Below are positions 7,766 through 15,167 of a DNA stretch of 64,000 nt, one piece after another. The number at the start of each line of letters is the position of its first letter. The stretch's first letter is position 1. The notes under the pieces are model-generated. The model did not search any database. It was not told where the DNA came from and saw only the letters and a program-made list of their open reading frames with translations. The DNA is taken from positions 248,001 through 312,000 of the forward strand of contig CAWEXB010000003.1 in the NCBI GenBank assembly GCA_963812915.1. Reading direction: 5' to 3'. The stretch comes from JACVRW01 sp963812915. Lineage in GTDB: Bacteria > Actinomycetota > Thermoleophilia > Solirubrobacterales > Thermoleophilaceae. The position numbers and the translations under genes were made by a program.

Positions 7766-8965
7766 ATGACTGAAGCCGCGGCCCGCGCGGATGAGCAGGC
7801 GCGGCCTGGGTCGCGCAGGCGGGTCAGCAAGTTCCTGATCCCGGAGGTGATCTTCGGCGTCGGCACGCTCGCGGAGGTGGGCGGCGCCGTGCGGCGCGTC
7901 GGCGGTACGCGGCCGATGCTCGTCAGCGACGCCGGAGTGCTCGCCGCCGGCTGGGTCGAGCGGGCGCTCCCGCATCTCGCCGACGTTCGCGTCGAGTGGC
8001 GGCTCTGGCACGACCTCACTCCCAACCCGAAGGATGTGGAGATCGAGGCGGCGTTCGAGAGCTACCTGGACGGCGGCTGCGACGCGCTCCTGGCGGTGGG
8101 CGGAGGGAGCTGCATCGACGTCGCGAAGGCCGTGGCGGTCCTGAGCGGTAACGGCGGGCGGATCCTCGATTACGAGGGAATCGATCGGGCCACCAGCCCG
8201 ATCCCCCCGATGGTCATGGTGCCCACCACCGGCGGCTCTGGCGCCGACGTGTCGCAGTTCTGCGTGGTCACCGATACCTCCCGCGGTCTGAAGGCAACGA
8301 TTGGCGGGCGGGCGCTCGTGCCGGACGTCTCGCTGACGGACCCCGAGCTCCTCACGACCATGTCACCGGAGCTGACCGCGCACACTGGACTGGACGCGCT
8401 CAGCCACGCGATCGAGTCCTGCGTCTCGGAGGCGTGCGACTTCCTGAGCAGGGGCCACGCGCTGTCCGCCGTCCGGACGATCGTCGAACACCTTCCCGTG
8501 GCGGTCGAGGAACCCGCGGACGTTGGCGCCAGGGAGGCGATGGCCACGGCCAGCCTCCAGGCCGGGCTCGCCTTCACCAACGCTTTGCTCGGCGCCACCC
8601 ACGCGATCTCGCACCAGATCGGCGGGGCGCTGGACCTTCCCCACGGGCTGCTCAATGCGATTCTCATGCCGCACGTCATGCGCTTCAACGCGGAGACGCA
8701 CCCCGAGCGCTACGTCGATGTGGCGCGCGCGCTCGGCGTCGACGTTGACGGACTCAGCCCTCCCGCGGCGGCGGACACCGCCATAGAGTGCGTGGAGTCA
8801 CTCGCCGGCACGCTCGGCGTCCCGAGCGGGCTGGGTGAGGTCGGTGTGCGGCCGGCAGATTTCGATCGGTTCGCACGCACAGCGCTCCGCGACGCCTACA
8901 TCGCGACCAACCCGAGGCCGGTGACCGAGGACGATGTCCGCCGGATCTGCGTCGCCGCCTACTGA
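7766..8965 (+). CDS. Iron-containing alcohol dehydrogenase
   Basis: Group III metal-dependent alcohol dehydrogenase, 399 aa. NAD-binding loop AVGGGSCIDVAKAVAVL, then MVPTTGGSGADVS, and the metal-site segments HTGLDALSHAIES and ATHAISHQIGG with LPHGLLNAILMPHV, so the Asp and three His ligands appear present. It resembles ErcA-like enzymes linked to alcohol-responsive sensors. The end overlaps the downstream histidine kinase gene by 32 bases, indicating one transcript and a probable shared signal. The substrate (ethanol, methanol or another alcohol) cannot be determined here. Confidence 0.85.
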   Translation: MTEAAARADEQARPGSRRRVSKFLIPEVIFGVGTLAEVGGAVRRVGGTRPMLVSDAGVLAAGWVERALPHLADVRVEWRLWHDLTPNPKDVEIEAAFESYLDGGCDALLAVGGGSCIDVAKAVAVLSGNGGRILDYEGIDRATSPIPPMVMVPTTGGSGADVSQFCVVTDTSRGLKATIGGRALVPDVSLTDPELLTTMSPELTAHTGLDALSHAIESCVSEACDFLSRGHALSAVRTIVEHLPVAVEEPADVGAREAMATASLQAGLAFTNALLGATHAISHQIGGALDLPHGLLNAILMPHVMRFNAETHPERYVDVARALGVDVDGLSPPAAADTAIECVESLAGTLGVPSGLGEVGVRPADFDRFARTALRDAYIATNPRPVTEDDVRRICVAAY

Positions 8966-10409
8966 AGTCGGGCAAACGGCGCCGGCCGGCGAACCGGGGT
9001 CCGCCCCCGAGGCACCCTGGCCCGATCCCGAAGGCCGGGAGCGGGTTCTCGAGCGCCTGATCGGCGTCCGCTCGTCGAAGCCGACCTTCTACGCGGCTTG
9101 GCGTGAGAAGTCGGCGCGCCTCGATCGCACCATTGAGACGCTCGAGCGCATCTCGGCTGCGCTGTGCGTCACGCCCGAAGGCCCGGGTGCGCTCTGCGAG
9201 GCCGTGGTGGAGGCGGCCGGACACCACTTCAGTGCGCCCTGGGCGGCGATGACGTTCGCCGACGGCCTCCTCGCCCACGAGCTACCGCCGGTGATCATGC
9301 ATTCCAGGGGGAAGGTCGCACGGGGATGGGACGACGCGCCGCCCGTCCTCAACGCCTTGGCCGCGCGCGCCCTGAGGGCGCGCGGTCCCGTCGTGACGGC
9401 GGCCGATCCCGGTGGCGAGCCAGGGGCGGGCGGCGACCCGCGTGGGGACGCGGTCGCGGTCCCGATGCTGTCGCGAGACGAGTTCGCTGGGGTGCTCGCG
9501 GTGGGGCTGCCCGCGGACGCGCAGATCGAGGAGAGCGACCTGTCGATCCTGCTGACGCTCGCCAACCACGCCGGGTTGGCGCTACACAACGCCTGGACCT
9601 TCCAGGAGAGCGAGCGGCTTCGAGAGCGCGCGGAGGCCGCATCGCGGGCTGCCGAGTTGCACGCTGCGGAGCTCGGGCGCCGCAGCCGCCAGCTCGAGCG
9701 TGCGCGGAAGCGGCTCGAGGAGGCGCGCCGCCGCCAGCTTCTCGGGCAAGAGCGGAGCCGGATCGCGCGCGAGCTCCACGACAGCGTCGCTCAGCATCTC
9801 CTCAGCATCGGCATGATGCTCGAGTGGTGCCGCAAGCAGGAGCCGCCCTCGTCGCCGATCGTCGAGCGGCTGGTGAGCTCCAAGGAGCTGGCTCGGTCCG
9901 CGCTCGAGGAGATCCGCGCGGTGATCTTCGAGCTGTCGAGCGCCGAGCAGCCGGAGGATCTGCCCGCCGCGCTCGAGGAGCTGGTCGAGGAGCTGAGGCA
10001 CACCACGGACCTCGAAATCGCCCTGCGCACACGGGGAGCCCGGCGCACGCTTCCGCGTGCCACCGAGCACGCGCTCTCGCAGATCGCGAGGGAGGCGCTG
10101 TTCAACGTCACCCGCCACGCGGACGCATCGCGGGGGTGGGTGGCGGTCCGCTATGGGGACCGTTCGGTCCGGCTGACCGTCGCGGACGACGGCCGCGGCG
10201 ACCCCGAGCGGCTTCAGCGCAGGCTTGAGAGCGCGGCTCGGGGCGGATCCGACTACCACCGCGGGCTCGCGAACATCTCCGAGCGGGCGAGGGAGCTCGC
10301 GGGACGCGTGCGCTTCGCGCCCCGGCGCGGCGGCGGCGTGAGGCTCGAGGTGACGGCGCCCCTCGAGCCCACGTTTCCCGAGGCGCCGGCAGGCGCAGGC
10401 GCGCGATGA
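8934..10409 (+). CDS. GAF-domain sensor histidine kinase (NarL-type partner)
   Basis: A cytoplasmic two-component sensor, 491 aa, without membrane segments. A GAF-like domain spans about residues 70-215, a coiled coil about 220-270, then HisKA_3 with SRIARELHDSVAQHLL (phospho-acceptor His282) and a HATPase_c domain with N-box EALFNVTRHA and G-box VADDGRGD. It overlaps the alcohol dehydrogenase upstream (32 bases) and the response regulator downstream (ATGA). The arrangement suggests it senses an alcohol, an aldehyde or redox state inside the cell. Confidence 0.88.
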   Translation: MSAGSASPPTEVGQTAPAGEPGSAPEAPWPDPEGRERVLERLIGVRSSKPTFYAAWREKSARLDRTIETLERISAALCVTPEGPGALCEAVVEAAGHHFSAPWAAMTFADGLLAHELPPVIMHSRGKVARGWDDAPPVLNALAARALRARGPVVTAADPGGEPGAGGDPRGDAVAVPMLSRDEFAGVLAVGLPADAQIEESDLSILLTLANHAGLALHNAWTFQESERLRERAEAASRAAELHAAELGRRSRQLERARKRLEEARRRQLLGQERSRIARELHDSVAQHLLSIGMMLEWCRKQEPPSSPIVERLVSSKELARSALEEIRAVIFELSSAEQPEDLPAALEELVEELRHTTDLEIALRTRGARRTLPRATEHALSQIAREALFNVTRHADASRGWVAVRYGDRSVRLTVADDGRGDPERLQRRLESAARGGSDYHRGLANISERARELAGRVRFAPRRGGGVRLEVTAPLEPTFPEAPAGAGAR

Positions 10410-11065
10410 GCACGCGAGTCCTCATCGTGGACGACCACGCCATCGTACGCCGCGGACTGCGGTCGATCCTCGAGCTCGAGCAGGACATCGCCGTCGTCGG
10501 GGAGGCGGGGGGACCCGCGGAGGCGCTTGGCACGTTGGAGCGAACCCGACCGGAGGTCGTCCTGCTCGACCTCAAGCTGAGCCCCGACGGTGACGCCGAC
10601 GGGCTCGCGGTCTGCAGCCGGATCCTCGAGCGCCGCCCGGGCACCGGCGTCGTGGTGCTCTCAACCTTCCTCGACGAGCGGCTGGTGGCCGAGGCGCTAC
10701 GGCGGGGGGCGCAGGCCTACGTGCTGAAAGACGTCGACCTGAGCGAACTGGTCCGGATCATCCACGCCGTTGCCCGGGGCGAGGCCGGGTTCGACAGCCG
10801 CAGCGCCGCCGTTGTCCGCGGGCTCGCCGTGGGCAAGCCCGCAGCCAAGGCTGGGGACGGGGCGCCGGCCCTCACCGAGCGCGAGGGCGAGGTGGTCCGC
10901 CTGATCGCCGAGGGCCTCACCAACCGCGAGATCGGCGAGGCGGTCTTCGTGAGCGAGAGCACGGTGAAGTTTCACGTGCGCAACGTCATGCGCAAGCTGG
11001 ACGTTCACCATCGCGCGGAGGTCGCGTACGCGGCCAGCCGACTGGGACTGCTCGAGAAGCCCTAG
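10406..11065 (+). CDS. LuxR/NarL-type response regulator
   Basis: 219 aa. Receiver domain with LIVDDHAIVRRG and phospho-acceptor Asp55 in VVLLDLKLSP, then a C-terminal LuxR helix-turn-helix (LTEREGEVVRLIAEGLTNRE and STVKFHVRNVMRKL). It overlaps its kinase by four bases. Likely targets are this operon and the formaldehyde dehydrogenase gene that follows; a long interrupted palindrome directly after this gene could be its binding site. Confidence 0.9.
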   Translation: MSTRVLIVDDHAIVRRGLRSILELEQDIAVVGEAGGPAEALGTLERTRPEVVLLDLKLSPDGDADGLAVCSRILERRPGTGVVVLSTFLDERLVAEALRRGAQAYVLKDVDLSELVRIIHAVARGEAGFDSRSAAVVRGLAVGKPAAKAGDGAPALTEREGEVVRLIAEGLTNREIGEAVFVSESTVKFHVRNVMRKLDVHHRAEVAYAASRLGLLEKP

Positions 11066-11072
11066 CAGGCCC

Positions 11073-11113
11073 GCTGCCCATCCGGTCAGGGGAGATATGA
11101 CCACCTGGGCAGC
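11073..11113. promoter_or_regulatory. 41-bp interrupted palindrome (operator or hairpin)
   Basis: GCTGCCCA (11073-11080) pairs with TGGGCAGC (11106-11113), and inside it GGTCA (11084-11088) pairs with TGACC (11098-11102), with 3-base symmetric interruptions and a 9-base loop. It could act as a transcription terminator for the response regulator gene, although it lacks a T-run, or as an operator between it and fdhA. Confidence 0.5.
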
Positions 11114-11133
11114 GTGGAGTGGCCGGGCGGGCG

Positions 11134-11162
11134 GTGACTCCTCGCGGCTCCAGAGATAAGTT
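11134..11162 (+). promoter_or_regulatory. Candidate promoter of fdhA
   Basis: GTGACT (11134-11139), a 17-base spacer and TAAGTT (11157-11162), about 65 bases before the fdhA start. It is the best sigma-A-like match in the gap, and it lies just downstream of the interrupted palindrome. Confidence 0.4.
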
Positions 11163-11226
11163 CGGACACGTCGGGGGGCGGGAAGCGGCGTGCGGCTGCG
11201 CCGAGGTCACTGAGAGAGGAGTGCCT

Positions 11227-12444
11227 ATGGCTGACAACAGGGGCGTTGCATACATGGGGCCGCGCCAAGTGGAGCTCCACAACATCGATTTCCCCACCCT
11301 CGAGCTGACGGACGGCCCCGGCGTCAACCCCGCCAACGTCGGCCGCAAGCTTCCGCACGGCGCGATCCTCAAGATCGTTTCGACGAACATCTGCGGCTCC
11401 GACCAGCACATGGTGCGCGGTCGCACGACCGCACCCGAGGGCCTGATCCTCGGCCACGAGATCACGGGCGAGGTGATCGAGGCCGGACCCGGTGTCGAGT
11501 TCATCAAGGAGGGCGACCTCTGCTCGGTGCCGTTCAACATCGCCTGCGGCCGCTGCCGCATGTGCAAGACGGGCAACACGGGCGTGTGCCTGAACGTCAA
11601 CCCGGCCCGACCCGGCGCGGCGTACGGCTACGTCGACATGGGCGGCTGGGTCGGCGGCCAGGCGGAGTACGTCACCGTGCCGTACGCCGACTGGAACCTG
11701 CTCAAGTTCCCCGACAAGGATCAGGCGATGGAGAAGATCCTCGACCTGACGATGCTGTCGGACATCTTCCCGACCGGCTTCCACGGTGCATACACCGCGG
11801 GCGTCGGCCCGGGCTCGACCGCGTACATCGCGGGGGGAGGCCCGGTCGGCCTCGCGGCGGCCCACTCGGCGCAGCTGTTGGGGGCATCGGTGGTCATCGT
11901 CGGCGACTTGATCCCGGAGCGGCTCGAGCAGGCCCGCAGCTTCGGCTGCGAGGCGATAGACGTGTCCAAGGGAGATCCCAAGGACCAGATCGAGCAGATC
12001 CTCGGCGAACCCGAGGTGGACGCCGCCGTCGACGCCGTCGGCTTCGAGGCGCGCGGCCACGGCGCGGACGCCGACAGCGAGGCGCCGGCGACGGTGCTGA
12101 ACTCGGTCATGGACGTGACCCGGGTCGCGGGCAAGCTCGGCATTCCGGGGCTGTACGTCACCGGTGACCCGGGCGCCGTGGACGATGCCGCCAAGGTCGG
12201 CTCGCTGTCGATCCGGATCGGGCTCGGCTGGGCGAAGTCGCACAGCTTCACCACCGGCCAGTGTCCGGTGATGAAATACCACTACGGCCTGATGCAGATG
12301 ATCCTCAAGGACAAGGCGCAGATCGCCAAGGCGGTCAACGCGACCGTGATCAGCCTGGACGAGGCCAAGCAGGGGTACGAGGACTTCGACAAGGGCGCGG
12401 CCAAGAAGTTCGTCTTCAACCCGCACGGTCTGATCAAGACGTGA
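11227..12444 (+). CDS. fdhA: Formaldehyde dehydrogenase, glutathione-independent
   Basis: Zinc-dependent MDR enzyme oxidising formaldehyde with NAD, 405 aa, closely resembling Pseudomonas PFDH in domain plan and length. Catalytic zinc site STNICGSDQHMVRGR and LGHEITGEV; structural zinc loop CGRCRMCKTGNTGVC; nucleotide-binding IAGGGPVGLAAAHSA; long PFDH-type insertions. A GAGAGGAG Shine-Dalgarno lies before ATG 11227. Following an alcohol dehydrogenase and its two-component system, it probably removes the aldehyde product. Lack of a glutathione requirement fits an actinobacterium. Confidence 0.88.
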   Translation: MADNRGVAYMGPRQVELHNIDFPTLELTDGPGVNPANVGRKLPHGAILKIVSTNICGSDQHMVRGRTTAPEGLILGHEITGEVIEAGPGVEFIKEGDLCSVPFNIACGRCRMCKTGNTGVCLNVNPARPGAAYGYVDMGGWVGGQAEYVTVPYADWNLLKFPDKDQAMEKILDLTMLSDIFPTGFHGAYTAGVGPGSTAYIAGGGPVGLAAAHSAQLLGASVVIVGDLIPERLEQARSFGCEAIDVSKGDPKDQIEQILGEPEVDAAVDAVGFEARGHGADADSEAPATVLNSVMDVTRVAGKLGIPGLYVTGDPGAVDDAAKVGSLSIRIGLGWAKSHSFTTGQCPVMKYHYGLMQMILKDKAQIAKAVNATVISLDEAKQGYEDFDKGAAKKFVFNPHGLIKT

Positions 12445-12458
12445 CGATCGACCGGAGG

Positions 12459-12495
12459 GGCGCATCGCGGCCGCAAAGAGCGGCCGCGACGCGCC
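12459..12495. terminator. Bidirectional terminator between convergent genes
   Basis: 16-bp stem with one mismatch (12459-12474 with 12480-12495), loop AAAGA. It is located 15 bases after fdhA and 12 bases beyond the end of the converging aminotransferase gene. Confidence 0.7.
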
Positions 12496-12506
12496 CCCGG
12501 CGGGCC

Positions 12507-13658
12507 CTAGCGGGCGGACCAGGCCCGCAGCCGCGCGATGCCCTCGTCCAGCACGTCGTCGCGCTTGCAGAACGCGAAGCGCACGATCGACCGCAGGCGC
12601 GCGTCGGGCACGGCGCTGAACGCGGAGACCGGGATCGCGACCACTCCGGCTTCATGTGGCAGCCGCACGCATAGCGCGGCCGCGTCGTCCTCCCCCAGCG
12701 GGCGGGCGTCGGCATTCAGGAAGTAGGTGCCCGCGGTTCGCAGCACCGCGAAGCCGGCCTCGCCCAGGGCGGCGGCCAGGTGGTCGCGCTTGGACCGCAG
12801 CGCCTCCACGAGCTCCGCGACGTCTCGGTCGGGCAGGCTCATGCCGACGGCGGAGGCGTGCTGGAGGGGCGTCCCGCCCGCGAAGGTGAGGAACTGCTTG
12901 ACTCCGCGCAGGCGCGCGATGAGGTCGGCCGGCCCGCTCGCCCAGCCGATCTTCCAGCCCGTCAGCGAATGCGTCTTCCCCAGCGACGAGATCGTCACGG
13001 TGCGCTCGCGCATGCCGGGCAGCGTCGCCACCGGGAGGTGGCGGCCGTCGTAGACCAGATGCTCGTAGACCTCGTCGGTCACCGCGACGAGGTCGTGGCG
13101 GCGGCACGCGTCGGCCAGCAGCTCGAGCTCCTCCGGGTCGAGTACGCGTCCCGTCGGGTTGTGGGGCGAGTTCAGCAGCAGCATCCGCGTTCGCGGCGTT
13201 ACCGCCCGCTCGACCGCCTGCGCCTCCACGCGCCAGTCCGGCGGCGTCAACGGGACGCGGCGCACGCCTCCGCCGGCCCGCCGGACGACCGGTTCGTACG
13301 AGTCGTAGGCGGGATCCAGAATCACGACCTCGTCGCCGGGGCCTACGAACGCCAGCGCCGCCGCGGCGAGTGCCTCGGTTGCGCCGAAGGTCACCTGCAC
13401 CTCGGTGGCCGGATCGACCTCCAGCCCGTACCGCCGCCGCTGGTGGGCGGCGATCGCCTCGCGCAACGCGGGCACGCCGGGCAGCGGCGCGTACTGGTTG
13501 TGGCCTGCCCGCATCGCGTCGACCGCCGCCTCGACGATCGCCGACGGACCGTCCTCGTCGGGAAAGCCCTGGCCGAGGTTGACCGCGCCGGTCTCCTCGG
13601 CCAGCGCCGTCATCACGGTGAAGATCGTCGTGTCCGAGGAGTCGGCGGCGTTCGACAC
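12507..13658 (-). CDS. Class I/II pyridoxal-phosphate aminotransferase (DapC-like)
   Basis: Fold-type I aminotransferase, about 383 aa from GTG 13658. NLGQGFPDEDGP is the usual N-terminal substrate loop, LLLNSPHNPTGRVL and VTDEVYEHLVYDG are typical, and the PLP lysine is in SSLGKTHSLTGWKIGW. Closest subfamilies are N-succinyldiaminopimelate aminotransferase DapC and methionine/kynurenine aminotransferases, which cannot be separated here. A longer frame starts at 13700, but TACGCT ends 7 bases before GTG 13658, matching the leaderless pattern and the usual family start. Confidence 0.85.
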   Translation of the reverse strand: MSNAADSSDTTIFTVMTALAEETGAVNLGQGFPDEDGPSAIVEAAVDAMRAGHNQYAPLPGVPALREAIAAHQRRRYGLEVDPATEVQVTFGATEALAAAALAFVGPGDEVVILDPAYDSYEPVVRRAGGGVRRVPLTPPDWRVEAQAVERAVTPRTRMLLLNSPHNPTGRVLDPEELELLADACRRHDLVAVTDEVYEHLVYDGRHLPVATLPGMRERTVTISSLGKTHSLTGWKIGWASGPADLIARLRGVKQFLTFAGGTPLQHASAVGMSLPDRDVAELVEALRSKRDHLAAALGEAGFAVLRTAGTYFLNADARPLGEDDAAALCVRLPHEAGVVAIPVSAFSAVPDARLRSIVRFAFCKRDDVLDEGIARLRAWSAR

Positions 13659-13665
13659 AGGGGTC

Positions 13666-13671
13666 AGCGTA
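13666..13671 (-). promoter_or_regulatory. -10 box of leaderless aminotransferase gene
   Basis: TACGCT on the reverse strand ends 7 bases before GTG 13658. It decides the start codon in favour of the shorter protein. Confidence 0.5.
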
Positions 13672-13903
13672 CGCGGACCTAAACTGAACTGGTCACGCAC
13701 GTGCCGCCCGGTGCGTGGTATTCGGCGGCCCTCATCGCACGGCGCACCGCCCTCACGTTACGACCTCGGGACGCTCGAAGGATGGCAACCGGCGGGGGTG
13801 GCGGGGTTCGGCGGACCCGACCGCGAGCGGCGACGGGGTTTCTTTGAGCAGCCACGTCGCAGTCTTGTGACAGTGCGGTGGCCACCGTTCGCCCCGCTCG
13901 CCG

Positions 13904-13909
13904 TACGGT
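13904..13909 (+). promoter_or_regulatory. -10 box of leaderless gene at 13916
   Basis: TACGGT ends 6 bases before the GTG start, the same as for the paralog at 6127. Confidence 0.55.
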
Positions 13910-13915
13910 CGCCGT

Positions 13916-14905
13916 GTGAGAGACGAGCGGGGCCAGGCGACGGTCGAATGGGCGGGGACCCTGCTGATCGTCTCGCTGACCCTCGGTGCGCTCGCATCCG
14001 TCGCGCCGCCCGTGGACGGCCGGCCCCTCGGCGGCTTTCTTGCCCACCGCCTGCTCTGCGCGGCGAAGGGCGGTTGCGACGACGGCGACGCGGCACTGGC
14101 GGCCGCCTACGGCGCGCGCGATGCGGCACTGGTTCGCGAGCACGCTCCGAACCTTGTCTACGAACCGGGCGAGAAGCAGCTCCCGGTCGACTACCGCCGT
14201 TGCCGCCGGCCGCGGTGCGCGGAGGCACCCGACGACCGCGACCTCGATGCCCACCGCACGGTGCGTCGCGAGCGGGCGACGGTCTTCACGCGCGTCCTCC
14301 GGCGGGACCGCCGGACCTATATCCAGTACTGGCTCTACTACCCCGACTCGAAGACCGTCGTCCTGGGCTCCGACAAGGTGTGGGAGGCGGCATGGCTGCT
14401 CCCCCGCCTCGCTCGGATCGTGGGCGAGACGCCAAGCTATCCCGGCTTCCATCGAGACGACTGGGAATCCTTCCAGGTCCGTCTCGATCCGGATGGCGAG
14501 GTCTGGGTGCGTGCCAGCTCACACGGCCATTACCAGGGCTGCAAGTGGTCGAGCTGCCTGAACCGCTGGTTCCCGGACAGCGGCTGGACGCGCGTATCCA
14601 AGGGCAGCCACGCGGGCCACATCCCGGCCGAGCCGCTCGTCCGCGGACCGCCCGCCGCCGGACCGACACCGCTGGTAAGCGGGGCGCCGAGGCAGGGCGC
14701 CGGGTCGGGCGACGCGCCCCCGCCGGTACGCCCTCGGCCCCTGTTCCCCGGCCGCGACCTCCGAGAGCGCACCACAACCGGTGAGGGCCTGCGTCTTATA
14801 CCGCTCGAGACGCACGACAAGCGCGGCTATCGCCGGCTCGACGACGACGTCAAGCCACCATGGGACAAGGAGGTCTACAACGATCCCGACAGCGACGAGT
14901 CATGA
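13916..14905 (+). CDS. Pilin-signal-like anchor fused to a DWE/SHG-type domain
   Basis: 329 aa. The N-terminal module DERGQATVEWAG plus hydrophobic helix, then VDGRPLGGFLAH and CAAKGGC, is paralogous to the protein at 6127. It is followed by a larger domain with YIQYWLYYPDSK, FHRDDWESFQVRL and VRASSHGHYQGCKWSSC, and a Pro-rich basic C-terminus ending YNDPDSDES. The DWE and S-x-HG pattern is reminiscent of Vps62/NPP1-like beta-sandwich proteins, which is only a weak resemblance. It is probably exported and anchored; function unknown. Confidence 0.72.
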   Translation: MRDERGQATVEWAGTLLIVSLTLGALASVAPPVDGRPLGGFLAHRLLCAAKGGCDDGDAALAAAYGARDAALVREHAPNLVYEPGEKQLPVDYRRCRRPRCAEAPDDRDLDAHRTVRRERATVFTRVLRRDRRTYIQYWLYYPDSKTVVLGSDKVWEAAWLLPRLARIVGETPSYPGFHRDDWESFQVRLDPDGEVWVRASSHGHYQGCKWSSCLNRWFPDSGWTRVSKGSHAGHIPAEPLVRGPPAAGPTPLVSGAPRQGAGSGDAPPPVRPRPLFPGRDLRERTTTGEGLRLIPLETHDKRGYRRLDDDVKPPWDKEVYNDPDSDES

Positions 14906-14990
14906 CGGGCGGGGTCCCGGATCGGGCCGTCACCCCGGTGCTCCTGCCCGAACGGCTGGACCGGCGAACGCATACCGCTGAAAGTGCCTA

Positions 14991-15028
14991 CCGGGGACGC
15001 CAACGGCTGCGCAAGGAGCCGTCCCCGT
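14991..15028. terminator. Composite hairpin after the gene at 13916
   Basis: CGGGGA pairs with TCCCCG and, inside it, ACGGCT pairs with AGCCGT around GCGCAAGG, with a bulge on the 5' side. It lies about 90 bases past the stop. The rest of 14906-15167 shows no gene. Confidence 0.35.
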
Positions 15029-15167
15029 GGGGCCATGGCCGACGGGGCGACGGCGGGGGCGGTCCGACGCGCGGCTCGCCGGCCGTCGGTTCCCGCGCAG
15101 GACGATGCGCCGCGCCGGCGAATCAAGGTTTCACCTGTGCGCCGCAACGTCGGCGCCCGGAGGCGCG

